Below the pieces are notes generated by a model, which saw only the letters and a program-made list of their open reading frames with translations, did no database searches and had not been told where the DNA came from. From Actinomycetes bacterium (GTDB lineage Bacteria; Actinomycetota; Actinomycetes; Actinomycetales; Demequinaceae), in NCBI GenBank assembly GCA_023428185.1, contig JAEYYZ010000043.1, positions 1 to 30,400 of the forward strand: a stretch of DNA of 30,400 bases, read 5' to 3'. The position numbers were made by a program, and so were the translations under genes. This document shows, piece after piece, positions 8,546 through 16,471 of the stretch; the stretch's first letter is position 1, and each line of letters begins with the position of its first letter.

Positions 8546-9494
8546 CTGCCCCGGGAGGTGCGAGGAAGGCGCCACAACCGCAGTCGGGATGTGCGGGCGC
8601 CGGTTCTCGAAAGGCGGGGAGGGCGGCCGTCACGCGCCACGCAAAGCTGCGGATCCACTCCGCGTCATGCATGGGTTCTGTGTGCGCGCGTACCGCGGCC
8701 GATGCCAAGGCAGTCACACCAGCCACGGCGTCTGCGGTGAGGGCGGGCCTGCGACGCTGACCCAGTTGAAGGCTCATGTGCGGCCACGACGGGTCCTTGT
8801 CGGTGTGATGCAAGCCCACGCACGCGGCGCAGGCTGTCTCTCCCGGCACCACCAGAGGGCCGACCCATGCGCCTTGCTCATCGCACGTGATGAGCACGTG
8901 CGGGATGTCGCTGGCCATGAGCGGCACCGTCACGGCAGGGTCGCATGCGCCCACTCCGAACACGACGGCGAGGTCGGGTGCGCTCTGCGTGAGGCGCACC
9001 GTGGCACCGGGCACGCTTTGGCGTACGGAATCTGCGGCCGCAGCCGCACAGGTAAAGGCCCCTCGCGGGCTCGCTACGTGCGCACGGGACTCACGGATCA
9101 GCGGAGTCTCGTCGCATAACTCCAAAGCAAAGCCCAAGCGAGCGAGGCACTCAGCGAGCGCGCGGCCGGGTGAGCCGAGTCCATGAATGGCCACAGTGGA
9201 CTGGCGTGCGGTGCCGCGCTTTTCAGCTCGCTCTGCGGGGCAAGCCACCCTGGCGCGCACGAGTGCGTCGAGCGCGGCGACACCGGCGGGGGAAAGCCCG
9301 GCAAGCGAAGAGACGCCGGCACCTTCCATGAGGGCAAACAACCTTTGGTCGCGAGCAGTGAGCCCCTCAAAGATCAGCGGCTGCGCGATCCCGACTTGCA
9401 TGGCACCAACTCCGCGCCATAGGACTGGGGCATCAACGAAGTACGTCACACGGGTGATAGTGCCGGATGTGGCGCGGCGCAGACCGATATCCAC
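8472..9494 (-). CDS. ThiF/E1-like protein resembling TOMM leader-peptide-binding (cyclodehydratase C-like) proteins
   Basis: About 340 residues. The N-terminal part (DAPVLWRGVGAMQVG) resembles the short RRE-like start of actinobacterial TOMM precursor-binding proteins. A glycine-rich Rossmann loop HGLGSPGRA follows, then the signature WVGPLVVPGETACAACVGLHHTD with a CxxC pair, and HPDCGCG near the C terminus that could complete a four-Cys zinc site. It most likely belongs to the conserved family located at this locus in actinobacteria (Rv3196 by position); the real function is unknown, and no YcaO or oxidase partner lies in the window. The GTG at 9494 gives the longest form; GTG 9449 may be the true start because it begins close to the conserved part and a TTGACG -35-like box sits at 9517-9512. 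The last 24 codons are antisense to the end of uvrD2. Confidence 0.7.
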   Translation of the reverse strand: MDIGLRRATSGTITRVTYFVDAPVLWRGVGAMQVGIAQPLIFEGLTARDQRLFALMEGAGVSSLAGLSPAGVAALDALVRARVACPAERAEKRGTARQSTVAIHGLGSPGRALAECLARLGFALELCDETPLIRESRAHVASPRGAFTCAAAAADSVRQSVPGATVRLTQSAPDLAVVFGVGACDPAVTVPLMASDIPHVLITCDEQGAWVGPLVVPGETACAACVGLHHTDKDPSWPHMSLQLGQRRRPALTADAVAGVTALASAAVRAHTEPMHDAEWIRSFAWRVTAALPAFREPAPAHPDCGCGAFLAPPGAATDELAVRRARFALQPAAIPPHTW

Positions 9495-9542
9495 AGGCTC
9501 CAGTACGCCAACGTCAAGGCGTTGCGGAGGGCAAGAAACGCG

Positions 9543-9575
9543 AAAGCCGGGCCACCACCATGGTGACCCGGCTTT
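9543..9575 (-). terminator. Rho-independent terminator after the zinc-ribbon gene
   Basis: AAAGCCGGG pairs with CCCGGCTTT, then one C/A mismatch, then CACC/GGTG around a 5-base loop. Read on the minus strand the stem ends in CTTT shortly after the 52-residue zinc-ribbon gene and before the ThiF-like gene. The T-tract is short. Confidence 0.65.
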
Positions 9576-9593
9576 GACGTGTGGGTGTAAGGA

Positions 9594-9752
9594 CTATGCC
9601 TTGCCCAGGATGCGGTTGAGCTTGGTGCCACATTCGGGGCACACAGCCTTGGCCATCCGGCGGCCATTTTCCGAGATCACAACATCGCCCTCGGTGGAAC
9701 GCTTTGCCTTGCACTTCACGCAGTAGAACTCGCCTGAGTACTTTTCCGCCAT
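9594..9752 (-). CDS. DUF5679-like 52-residue zinc-ribbon protein
   Basis: A very small protein with two CxxC pairs (FYCVKCKAK at residues 11-14 and AVCPECGTK at 38-41) and an NGRRMAKA segment between them: a single zinc ribbon matching the DUF5679 family common in actinobacteria. Function unknown; the fold suggests nucleic-acid or protein binding. The start at 9752 is decided by an AAGGAG Shine-Dalgarno ending 6 bases before it; an in-frame ATG two codons upstream (9758) directly abuts the AAGGAG and is too close. It is followed by a hairpin terminator, so it is probably monocistronic. In the 5' leader, GTGTG(CG)ACT-CGC-AGTCACAC (about 9771-9789) forms an inverted repeat with a 2-base bulge. 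Confidence 0.85.
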   Translation of the reverse strand: MAEKYSGEFYCVKCKAKRSTEGDVVISENGRRMAKAVCPECGTKLNRILGKA

Positions 9753-9882
9753 GAGCATCTCCTTCTCTTTGTGTGCGACTCGCAGTCACACGTATGACCC
9801 GTCAAGCGGGGTCGATCCATTCCAAGCGTAGACGTGCGCACGCACAAATGGGTGATTTTCCACACCTCGTGTCGCGTGGCAT

Positions 9883-11250
9883 CTACGAGGACGAAGGCGC
9901 GTTGTCGGCGTCCGGATCAGAGCCGGAGCCTTGACCGCCAAGCATGCGTTGCAACTCAAGGTCCATAGCGTCGGGTTCGCTCTGCCCTGTGACGCGGTCT
10001 ACCCAGGCCTTCCAGTCGCCCAGTTCCGCCGCGCTGGGGAGCACGTCCGGGTGGGACCAGAAGGCGTCGCGGGCTTGCGGTCCCACGCGCGCGGTGAGCT
10101 CCGCCCACAGCGCCGAGGCATCCCTCAACTTGCGCGGCCGCAACTCCAGCCCCAACAGCTTGGCAAAGGCGTCCTCAGCAGGTCCACCCGCGGCACGGCG
10201 TCGGCGCATCATCTCGCGCAGGTTGCCCAGCGCAGGGAGGTGAGGCGCGGCAGCTCGAGTGGTGACTTCCTCTACCCACCCTTCAACCAACGCGAGCCAC
10301 GTCTCGATGGCCTCCAAGGTGGTGCGTTGATCCTCGGAGTGAGTGGACGTGAAAATCCCCGTGGACAACGCGCTTTGGAGTTTCTTTGGATCACCCATGC
10401 CTGCTTCACGCACGGCGTGGTCCAGGGCCTCCAAGTCGATAGTCACCCCTTTTGCGTACCGTTCGATGCTGGCGCGCAGTTGGCCAGGAAGCCATGAGGC
10501 GGCACCAAAGAGGCGCACATGCGCGGCTTCACGCAAAGCCACGAACGCGCGCACTTGCTCGGCATCGACATCCAAGCCAGCCGAGAACTCGTCAATGGAC
10601 CGGGGAATGAGCACCACGCGCGACTCGTCGAGCAGCGGAATACCAAGGTCCGTGGCACCAAAGGCCTCCCGTGCGAGCGCACCTGCCGCCTCACCCATGT
10701 GCATCCCGCACACGGTGGGGCTGACCGCCCCAATCAGGTCCGTTCCGGAGGACTCAGGCCTGGACTCATGTTCCTCGCGCAGCAGGCCGCCCAGAGCCTG
10801 GGACACGCTCGCTGCTACTGGACCGGCGAGGAACTTCCACGTGGGCAACGTGGCCTCGACCCATTGCGCACGGCTCCACACTCGTGGTTCAAGCGTGGAC
10901 GGATTGAATTCGGTAGCGGCATCCAACCAGAGTTCTGCACGCGTGACGGCTGACCGGTGGGCGGTAGCGGTAGCCGCGCTCACGGTAGGGTCCCCGCCTT
11001 GGGCCGCCACGCCGCGTGCCACGTCATGCGCGAGGTTCCAGTTGACGTCTTCTCCATTGGACTGCGCCATCAACGAGCGAATCTGACCCAAGAGGTGGTC
11101 CATCATCCCCGGACTGTTGGCCACTCCACTTGCTTGAGCCAATGTGGAAGGGTCCACGCCCATGGCGCGTAACTGGTCCAGGGCCGCCTCGGCATCGTCC
11201 CCAAAAAGTTCGCGGAGCAACCGCATCCAGGGTTCGGACTCTTCGGACAC
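9883..11250 (-). CDS. DUF2342-family putative zinc-dependent metalloprotease (Rv3195-like)
   Basis: A 455-residue protein resembling the actinobacterial DUF2342/zincin-like family encoded at this locus. An N-terminal helical region (LRELFGDDAEAALDQLRAMG) precedes a conserved core with SPTVCGMHMGEAAGALAREAFG (~177-198), LLDESRVVLIPRSIDEFS (~206-223) and FVALREAAHVRLFGAASWLPGQL (~236-258). The metalloprotease annotation of the family rests on an HExxH-like helix, but here the motif reads REAAH (R240-H244), lacking the first His. Peptidase activity is therefore uncertain. No signal peptide or membrane helix, so cytoplasmic. GTG 11250 is supported by an AGGGAG ribosome-binding site 5 bases upstream. 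Divergent from the PDZ/Lon protease gene. Confidence 0.8.
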   Translation of the reverse strand: MSEESEPWMRLLRELFGDDAEAALDQLRAMGVDPSTLAQASGVANSPGMMDHLLGQIRSLMAQSNGEDVNWNLAHDVARGVAAQGGDPTVSAATATAHRSAVTRAELWLDAATEFNPSTLEPRVWSRAQWVEATLPTWKFLAGPVAASVSQALGGLLREEHESRPESSGTDLIGAVSPTVCGMHMGEAAGALAREAFGATDLGIPLLDESRVVLIPRSIDEFSAGLDVDAEQVRAFVALREAAHVRLFGAASWLPGQLRASIERYAKGVTIDLEALDHAVREAGMGDPKKLQSALSTGIFTSTHSEDQRTTLEAIETWLALVEGWVEEVTTRAAAPHLPALGNLREMMRRRRAAGGPAEDAFAKLLGLELRPRKLRDASALWAELTARVGPQARDAFWSHPDVLPSAAELGDWKAWVDRVTGQSEPDAMDLELQRMLGGQGSGSDPDADNAPSSS

Positions 11251-11350
11251 GTCAACTCCCTTGCGTCAGCACCGTGCGTGCTGTACTCGCTCACGCTAAC
11301 GAACTCGAGGCGGTTTGGGTGGCGCGTTCGCTATCGGCAATGATGGTGCG

Positions 11351-12460
11351 GTGACTTCCGATGCCCGCGAGCCCTACATGTCCCTTGCGGAAGCGCCTTT
11401 GACACGGCGTGGGGCGGTGATCTCGGGGGCGGGGCTCGCGACGTCCTTGCTTATTGCGACGCTCACGATCATTCCCTCGCCTTACGCGATTGGTACGCCG
11501 GGTCCCACTTTTGACACCTTGGGCGAAGTCGGCGGCACTCCGCTGGTCACCATCGACGGGACGGAAACCTTTGAAACCTCCGGTGAGCTGCGCCTCACCA
11601 CGGTCTCGGAGGCGCGCGGTTCCTCGTCCATGTTCACCGTGGGTCAAGTCATTGGTGGGTACTTTTCGCGTACCACCACAGTGGTGCCCGAAGAAGTCGT
11701 TTTCGGCAGGCCGCAGGACAGGGAGGCGAGCGAAGACGCGAGTGCCCAGCAGTGGATCACCTCTCAAGAATCCGCCACGGTGTCCGCACTCGAAGCTTTA
11801 GGGCGGCCAGTTCCTGCCACATTGACTGTCGTGGAAATTTCCGATCAGTCCTTGGGCTGGGAGATTCTTCAGGTGAACGATGTCATTGTGGGCTTTGATG
11901 GCCAGGCGGTGGAGTCGTACGGAGACTTGGTGCGCGCCATGGACGGCCTCACCCCGGGAACCGACATCGCCCTCACCGTGGTGCGCGATGGCCAAGAACG
12001 TGAACTCGAGTTTCAGCTCATTGACAACGGCTTGGGCGAAGGCGTCATGGGGATCTGGATAGACCCTCAGTTTGAGATTCCGATTGACGTGACGGTGCAA
12101 ATCGACACCGTGGGAGGCCCCAGCGCCGGGTCGATGTTCGCGCTCGCGATCATGGACAAGTTAACCGCGCAAGACGAGCTAAACGGTGCGAGAGTCGCAG
12201 GCACCGGCACCATTGATGTGGACGGGAGCATCGGACCTATTGGCGGCGTGCACTTGAAGATGGCGGGGGCCCGTGCCGCTGGCGCTGATTACTTCTTGGT
12301 TCCGCTGGATAATTGTCCTAGCGTGCTCGGGCACATTCCGGCCGGTCTTAACGTTTACGCGGTAGACACTTTGGACAAGGCGTACGACGCTGTTGTCGCC
12401 ATAGGTCAAGGTGATACCGCAGATTTGCCCACCTGTAACCCATCAAAGGACGACTCGTGA
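11351..12460 (+). CDS. Membrane-anchored PDZ-domain S16 (Lon-like) serine protease
   Basis: 369 residues. One N-terminal hydrophobic segment (about 21-44, GAVISGAGLATSLLIATLTIIP) acts as anchor or uncleaved signal. A PDZ domain follows (~150-215: DQSLGWEILQVNDVIVGFDG and DGLTPGTDIALTVVRDG), then a Lon-type protease domain with the Ser-Lys dyad: S258 in GGPSAGSMFAL and K303 in GGVHLKMAGAR, 45 residues apart as in Lon. Relatives (Rv3194c-like, YlbL-like) act at the outer face of the membrane; substrates unknown. GTG 11351 is preferred over the TTG at 11315; ATG 11378 is also possible. The stop overlaps the GTG of the UPF0182 gene (GTGA), implying coupled synthesis and perhaps a functional link. 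Confidence 0.88.
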   Translation: MTSDAREPYMSLAEAPLTRRGAVISGAGLATSLLIATLTIIPSPYAIGTPGPTFDTLGEVGGTPLVTIDGTETFETSGELRLTTVSEARGSSSMFTVGQVIGGYFSRTTTVVPEEVVFGRPQDREASEDASAQQWITSQESATVSALEALGRPVPATLTVVEISDQSLGWEILQVNDVIVGFDGQAVESYGDLVRAMDGLTPGTDIALTVVRDGQERELEFQLIDNGLGEGVMGIWIDPQFEIPIDVTVQIDTVGGPSAGSMFALAIMDKLTAQDELNGARVAGTGTIDVDGSIGPIGGVHLKMAGARAAGADYFLVPLDNCPSVLGHIPAGLNVYAVDTLDKAYDAVVAIGQGDTADLPTCNPSKDDS

Positions 12461-15396
12461 GTTTCGACGACGCCGATCGCCGCCCCTCTGCCATGCCCAC
12501 GATGAACGTGCCTCGCAGGCGTTCGCCCATGATGATCGCCTCGATCTTCGTGTTCGTGGTGGTGGTGCTTTCGATCATCACTGCCAACGTGTGGACCGAA
12601 TACACCTGGTATCAGCAGGTGGGGTATGCGTCGGTGTGGACCACGCAGTGGCTGACCCGCTTGGCACTGTTCGTTGGTGCGGGCCTGTTCGCCGGACTTG
12701 CGGTGTGGGGCAGCCTGCAATGGGCCCGCAAGGCTCGTCCCGCCATGACTGCGGCACGCAATACGCCTCTGGATCAGTTCCGCGAGCAAGTGCGCCCCAT
12801 TGAGCGCGCGGTCACCATCTTGTTGCCGCTCCTGGTGGGTTTCATTGCTGGATCTGCCATGGCGGGCTACTGGGATCAAGTGCTCGCGTTCTTGAACCGT
12901 CAGCCTTTCGGTATTGAGGACCCGCAATTTGGCCTTGACGCCTCCTTCTACGTCTTCACCTTGCCGTTGCTTCAAGCCGTGCTGGGCTTTGTGATCGCCA
13001 TTGTGGTGGTGTGTCTCATGCTCGCGGCATTTGTGCACTTGCTCTATGGCGGCATTTCAGGCGGAGGGCGTCGCTTTGTGGCCAGCCGGGGTGCACGCAT
13101 GCAATTGGCCATTCTTGGCACGCTGCTGATGTTCCTCATCGCGGCCAATTACTGGGTGAGTCGCTACGCGCTCATGACCAAGCAAGACGACCGCTTCTCC
13201 GGCGCGATGTACACGGATGTCAACGCAATCTTGCCTGGTAGGGGAATCCTTTTTGGCATCGCCATCGTGGTGGGCTTGCTCTTCCTCGTGGTGATTTGGC
13301 GAGGCGACTGGCGCATCCCCGCCACGGGTGTGGCACTCATGGTGCTTGCCGCCATTGTGGTGGGCAGCATTTACCCCGCAGTGGTGCAACGCTTCCAGGT
13401 GTCGCCCAATGAGCAGGAGTTTGAGGCCCCCTTCATTCAACGCAACATTGATGCCACGTTGTTTGCTTACGGGCTCGACGACGTGGAAGTCACCCCGTAC
13501 CGAGCCACCACTGAGGCCGACGCCGCTGCGTTGAGGGCCGACGCTGACACCACGGCGCAGATTCGTTTGCTTGACCCCAATATCGTCTCGCCCACGTTCC
13601 AGCAGTTGCAGCAGAACAAGCAGTACTACACCTTCAAGAGCACTCTCAATGTGGACAGGTACCGCATTGACGGCGAGTTGCGCGACACGGTCATTGCCGT
13701 GCGCGAACTGAACTTGGCGGGCTTGGGCGACGAGAACCGCACCTGGGTCAACGATCACACCGTGTACACCCACGGTTTTGGAGTGGTTGCGGCGTACGGC
13801 AACCGCGTGGCGCCGGACGGCAGGCCGTTGTTCTTCCAGGCAGGAATCCCGTCTACGGGTGAACTGGGGGAGTACGAGCCGCGCGTGTACTTTGGCACCA
13901 CGCTCCCGGACTACTCGATTGTGGGTGCACCCGAAGGCACCACCCCGTGGGAGCTTGATTACCCGGACGACGCTAGCGGCGGCCAGGTGAATACCACGTA
14001 CACGGGTGAAGGTGGCCCGAGCATCGGCAATCCGTTTGCGAAGGTCATGTTCGCCATCAAGTACGGGGAAACTCAGATTCTGTTCTCCAGCCGTGTGACG
14101 AGTGAGTCGCAAATTCTGTACTACAGGGACCCTATCGAGCGTGTCGCTCGCGTGGCGCCGTATTTGGAACTGGACTCCACCACCTATCCCGCGGTGGTCG
14201 ACAAGCGGTTGGTGTGGATTGTGGACGGTTACACCACCTCGCGTTCCTTCCCGTACTCCGGTGCCGTGTCTGGTCCCACTCTCTTTGCCAACTCCGACCC
14301 ACTGCAGCCCACCGTGCTGAACTACATCCGCAACTCGGTGAAGGCCACAGTTGACGCTTACGACGGTTCCATCACTCTCTACGCTTGGGATCAAGAGGAC
14401 CCTATTTTGAAGGCGTGGAGCGCGGTGTTCCCCTCGAGCATCAAGCCGCTCTCGGACATCTCCGGTGAACTCATGAGTCACTTGCGGTACCCGGAGGAGT
14501 TGTTCGCGATCCAGCGCTACCAGTTGGCCAGTTATCACGTGTCCGATGCTGCGGAGTTCTACTCCGGACAGGACTTCTGGCGCAACCCCATGGACCCCAC
14601 CAACCCGTCCGTGATTCAGCCGCCGTACTACTTGACACTGCAGATGCCGGGGCAGACCACGCCCTCGTTCTCGCTCACGTCTACCTACATCCCGGGTGGT
14701 AACACGGACCGCAACGTGCTCACTGGCTTCTTGGCCGCGAACTCGGAGACGGGTGACCAGCCGGGTGTGGTGCACCCCGACTACGGCAAGCTCAGGGTGC
14801 TGGAGTTGCCGCGTGATACCACTGTGTCTGGACCGGGCCAGGTGCAGAACCAGTTCAACGCGGATCCCGAGGCACAAAACGTCTTGAACTTGCTACGTCA
14901 AGGCGAGACCGACGTCATCAACGGCAACTTGCTCACACTGCCTGTTGGTGGAGGACTGCTGTACATCCAGCCGGTGTATGTGCGTTCGTCTCAAGGCACG
15001 CAGTTCCCGCTGCTTCAGAAGGTGTTTGTGTCCTTTGGCGACGAGGTGGGCTTTGCCGACACCTTGAGTGAAGCGCTCGACCAAGTGTTTGGTGACGGTG
15101 CAGCACCAGGAGATGAAGTGGTGGACCCCGAGGATCCCGTGGTGGAGCCCGAGCCCGGTGACGAGGAGACTCCCACCACCCCCGTGATCCGCGAGATCGA
15201 CGAGGCTCGAGCAGACTTGCGCGAGGCGCTCGCCGCCGCCAAGAAGGCGATGGACGAGGGCCAAGCTGCTCTTGCTGAGGGAGACTTTGCCGCCTATGGC
15301 GCCGCTCAGGATCGTTTGGCCGATGCCTTTGCCGATGCCCTGATCGCCCAAGACGCGTTGGACGCGGCTATCGCGGCAGCGGAAGCAGAACAGTAG
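12457..15396 (+). CDS. UPF0182/COG1615 large membrane protein
   Basis: 979 residues. The N-terminal third is membrane-embedded, with about seven hydrophobic segments (first at ~25-47, then ~60-86, 118-142, 168-200, 212-232, 258-283, 288-312). A large hydrophilic domain (~320-890) is probably extracytoplasmic and carries family-typical runs such as NIDATLFAYGL and FPYSGAVSG. The C terminus has an acidic Pro/Glu linker (~895-925), then an Ala-rich amphipathic helix (ALAAAKKAMDEGQAALAEGD) that could form a coiled coil; a similar tail is common in the family. Function is not established. Translationally coupled by a GTGA overlap to the upstream PDZ/Lon protease, an order shared with mycobacteria. 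Ends at a strong inverted-repeat terminator. Confidence 0.93.
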   Translation: MSFDDADRRPSAMPTMNVPRRRSPMMIASIFVFVVVVLSIITANVWTEYTWYQQVGYASVWTTQWLTRLALFVGAGLFAGLAVWGSLQWARKARPAMTAARNTPLDQFREQVRPIERAVTILLPLLVGFIAGSAMAGYWDQVLAFLNRQPFGIEDPQFGLDASFYVFTLPLLQAVLGFVIAIVVVCLMLAAFVHLLYGGISGGGRRFVASRGARMQLAILGTLLMFLIAANYWVSRYALMTKQDDRFSGAMYTDVNAILPGRGILFGIAIVVGLLFLVVIWRGDWRIPATGVALMVLAAIVVGSIYPAVVQRFQVSPNEQEFEAPFIQRNIDATLFAYGLDDVEVTPYRATTEADAAALRADADTTAQIRLLDPNIVSPTFQQLQQNKQYYTFKSTLNVDRYRIDGELRDTVIAVRELNLAGLGDENRTWVNDHTVYTHGFGVVAAYGNRVAPDGRPLFFQAGIPSTGELGEYEPRVYFGTTLPDYSIVGAPEGTTPWELDYPDDASGGQVNTTYTGEGGPSIGNPFAKVMFAIKYGETQILFSSRVTSESQILYYRDPIERVARVAPYLELDSTTYPAVVDKRLVWIVDGYTTSRSFPYSGAVSGPTLFANSDPLQPTVLNYIRNSVKATVDAYDGSITLYAWDQEDPILKAWSAVFPSSIKPLSDISGELMSHLRYPEELFAIQRYQLASYHVSDAAEFYSGQDFWRNPMDPTNPSVIQPPYYLTLQMPGQTTPSFSLTSTYIPGGNTDRNVLTGFLAANSETGDQPGVVHPDYGKLRVLELPRDTTVSGPGQVQNQFNADPEAQNVLNLLRQGETDVINGNLLTLPVGGGLLYIQPVYVRSSQGTQFPLLQKVFVSFGDEVGFADTLSEALDQVFGDGAAPGDEVVDPEDPVVEPEPGDEETPTTPVIREIDEARADLREALAAAKKAMDEGQAALAEGDFAAYGAAQDRLADAFADALIAQDALDAAIAAAEAEQ

Positions 15397-15425
15397 CCGC
15401 CCAGGGCCGTCAGGCCCGTAGGCAC

Positions 15426-15470
15426 ACAAAGAGGGTCCCCTCCGTGAATGACGGAGGGGACCCTCTTTGT
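15426..15470. terminator. Bidirectional rho-independent terminator, 20-bp perfect stem
   Basis: A perfect 20-bp inverted repeat (ACAAAGAGGGTCCCCTCCGT and its complement) surrounds a 5-base loop GAATG, with A-rich and T-rich stem ends (ACAAAG/CTTTGT). It lies between the convergent UPF0182 and DUF4328-like genes and should terminate both strands. Confidence 0.9.
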
Positions 15471-15484
15471 TGCGGTGTATGCGG

Positions 15485-16258
15485 CTACTGACTCGCGACC
15501 GTGTTTGCCGCCCGATCCGTGGTTGCCCTGATGATGTACACCAAGAACGCCCATGAGATCGCAAGCAGAACGGCGGTGGCCCAATAGATGGGGATCAAGC
15601 CGTCAAAGTTGGCGCCGTCCTTGAGTTGACCGGTGGCAAAGTCGATGCCACCAAAGAGCACCACTGCTGAAGAGGCGCCGGCCACACCGGATGCGAGGTA
15701 GGCAAGCCACCATCCCAAGAGTGCCCCTACTCCTACCAGGCGCTTGGTGAGCGAGCGCATGCCGAGGAACGGCAACACGAGGTTGGCAAGCGGAACGAGC
15801 CACCCCCACCACTCCACAGCAGGAATGCCGCCCACTTGGTAGCCGTGCGCGGCGCGTAGTTGACGAATCTTGCCCCACCACAGGGCGAGGACCACCCATG
15901 ACCCCACCACGATGGGGAACGTCAACAGGTTGACGAGGTCAGCGGCCGTGAAGTTCACAGACGTTGACGAGGGGTTCTCAAATTGACGCGTCGTGGCCTC
16001 GACGGTGAGGGGGCCCAAGAGCGCGAGAGCGAACGTTGAAGCCGTGTACAGGCCACTCAAGATGATCGCCCAGAGCGCCAGTGTGCGCGGCGGTTGTGGA
16101 GCGTATCCCGAGTAGCCCGCGTACTGAGCGGCCGGGTACGCACCACCGGGTTGGCCGTATGGCGCGGGGGGAGCGGGCGGCACCGGAGGCGCGGCGTTGG
16201 GAATGAGTCCGGGCGCGCTAGGCGCCTGGCTGTATGGATCGGTAGGTGGAGTAGTCAT
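15485..16258 (-). CDS. DUF4328-like membrane protein with proline-rich N terminus
   Basis: 257 residues. A Pro/Ala/Tyr/Gly-rich cytoplasmic-type N-terminal region (~1-56) is followed by about five or six hydrophobic segments (~59-83, 108-130, 150-168, 180-205, 225-246). The central WWGWLVPLANLVLPFLGMRSL resembles the conserved core of DUF4328 proteins. Function unknown. The proline-rich leader is common in actinobacterial membrane proteins and may mediate protein interactions. The start at 16258 is supported by a -10-like TAGTCT 7 bases upstream, implying a leaderless mRNA. Divergent from the tRNA gene, convergent with UPF0182. Confidence 0.8.
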   Translation of the reverse strand: MTTPPTDPYSQAPSAPGLIPNAAPPVPPAPPAPYGQPGGAYPAAQYAGYSGYAPQPPRTLALWAIILSGLYTASTFALALLGPLTVEATTRQFENPSSTSVNFTAADLVNLLTFPIVVGSWVVLALWWGKIRQLRAAHGYQVGGIPAVEWWGWLVPLANLVLPFLGMRSLTKRLVGVGALLGWWLAYLASGVAGASSAVVLFGGIDFATGQLKDGANFDGLIPIYWATAVLLAISWAFLVYIIRATTDRAANTVASQ

Positions 16259-16265
16259 GCCACCG

Positions 16266-16271
16266 AGACTA
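16266..16271 (-). promoter_or_regulatory. -10 element for leaderless DUF4328-like gene
   Basis: Minus-strand TAGTCT ends 7 bases before the ATG at 16258, and no ribosome-binding site is visible. No clear -35. Confidence 0.4.
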
Positions 16272-16310
16272 TCGCCAGTGCAGGAAGTTGTGCGCGATCA
16301 GCGAGGGGAT

Positions 16311-16339
16311 TTGGCTCCCTGCGGGGGACCACGTAGACT
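16311..16339 (+). promoter_or_regulatory. Housekeeping sigma promoter of the initiator tRNA
   Basis: TTGGCT (16311-16316) and TAGACT (16334-16339) are separated by exactly 17 bases, and the -10 ends 14 bases before the mature tRNA 5' end. This is a good sigma-70/SigA-type promoter for a stable RNA. Confidence 0.7.
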
Positions 16340-16353
16340 AGACAACCTACCGA

Positions 16354-16427
16354 CGCGGGGTGGAGCAGCTCGGTAGCTCGCCGGGCTCATAACCCGGAGG
16401 TCGCAGGTTCAAATCCTGTCCCCGCTA
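16354..16427 (+). tRNA. Initiator tRNA-fMet (CAT)
   Basis: 74 bases with a full cloverleaf. Acceptor strands CGCGGGG and CCCCGCT pair except for a C1-U72 mismatch, the initiator hallmark. The anticodon stem has three G-C pairs (GGG/CCC), the anticodon CAT is at 16388-16390, the T arm is GCAGG-TTCAAAT-CCTGT and the discriminator is A73. The 3' CCA is not encoded (the genome reads CTA after A73), so it must be added by a nucleotidyltransferase. Confidence 0.96.
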
Positions 16428-16435
16428 CTAGATAC

Positions 16436-16463
16436 GTGAGGCCCTCCTTCGGGAGGGCCTCAC
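16436..16463 (+). terminator. Rho-independent terminator of tRNA-fMet
   Basis: GTGAGGCCCTCC and GGAGGGCCTCAC form a perfect 12-bp stem closed by a TTCG tetraloop and followed by ATTTTGTT, starting 9 bases after the tRNA. Confidence 0.93.
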
Positions 16464-16471
16464 ATTTTGTT

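Noticed and set aside
13057..14877. 606-codon open frame on the minus strand opposite the UPF0182 gene
   Set aside because: The translation is rich in His, Arg and Val without recognisable domains, as expected for the antisense of high-GC coding DNA; the plus-strand gene is a clear conserved family.
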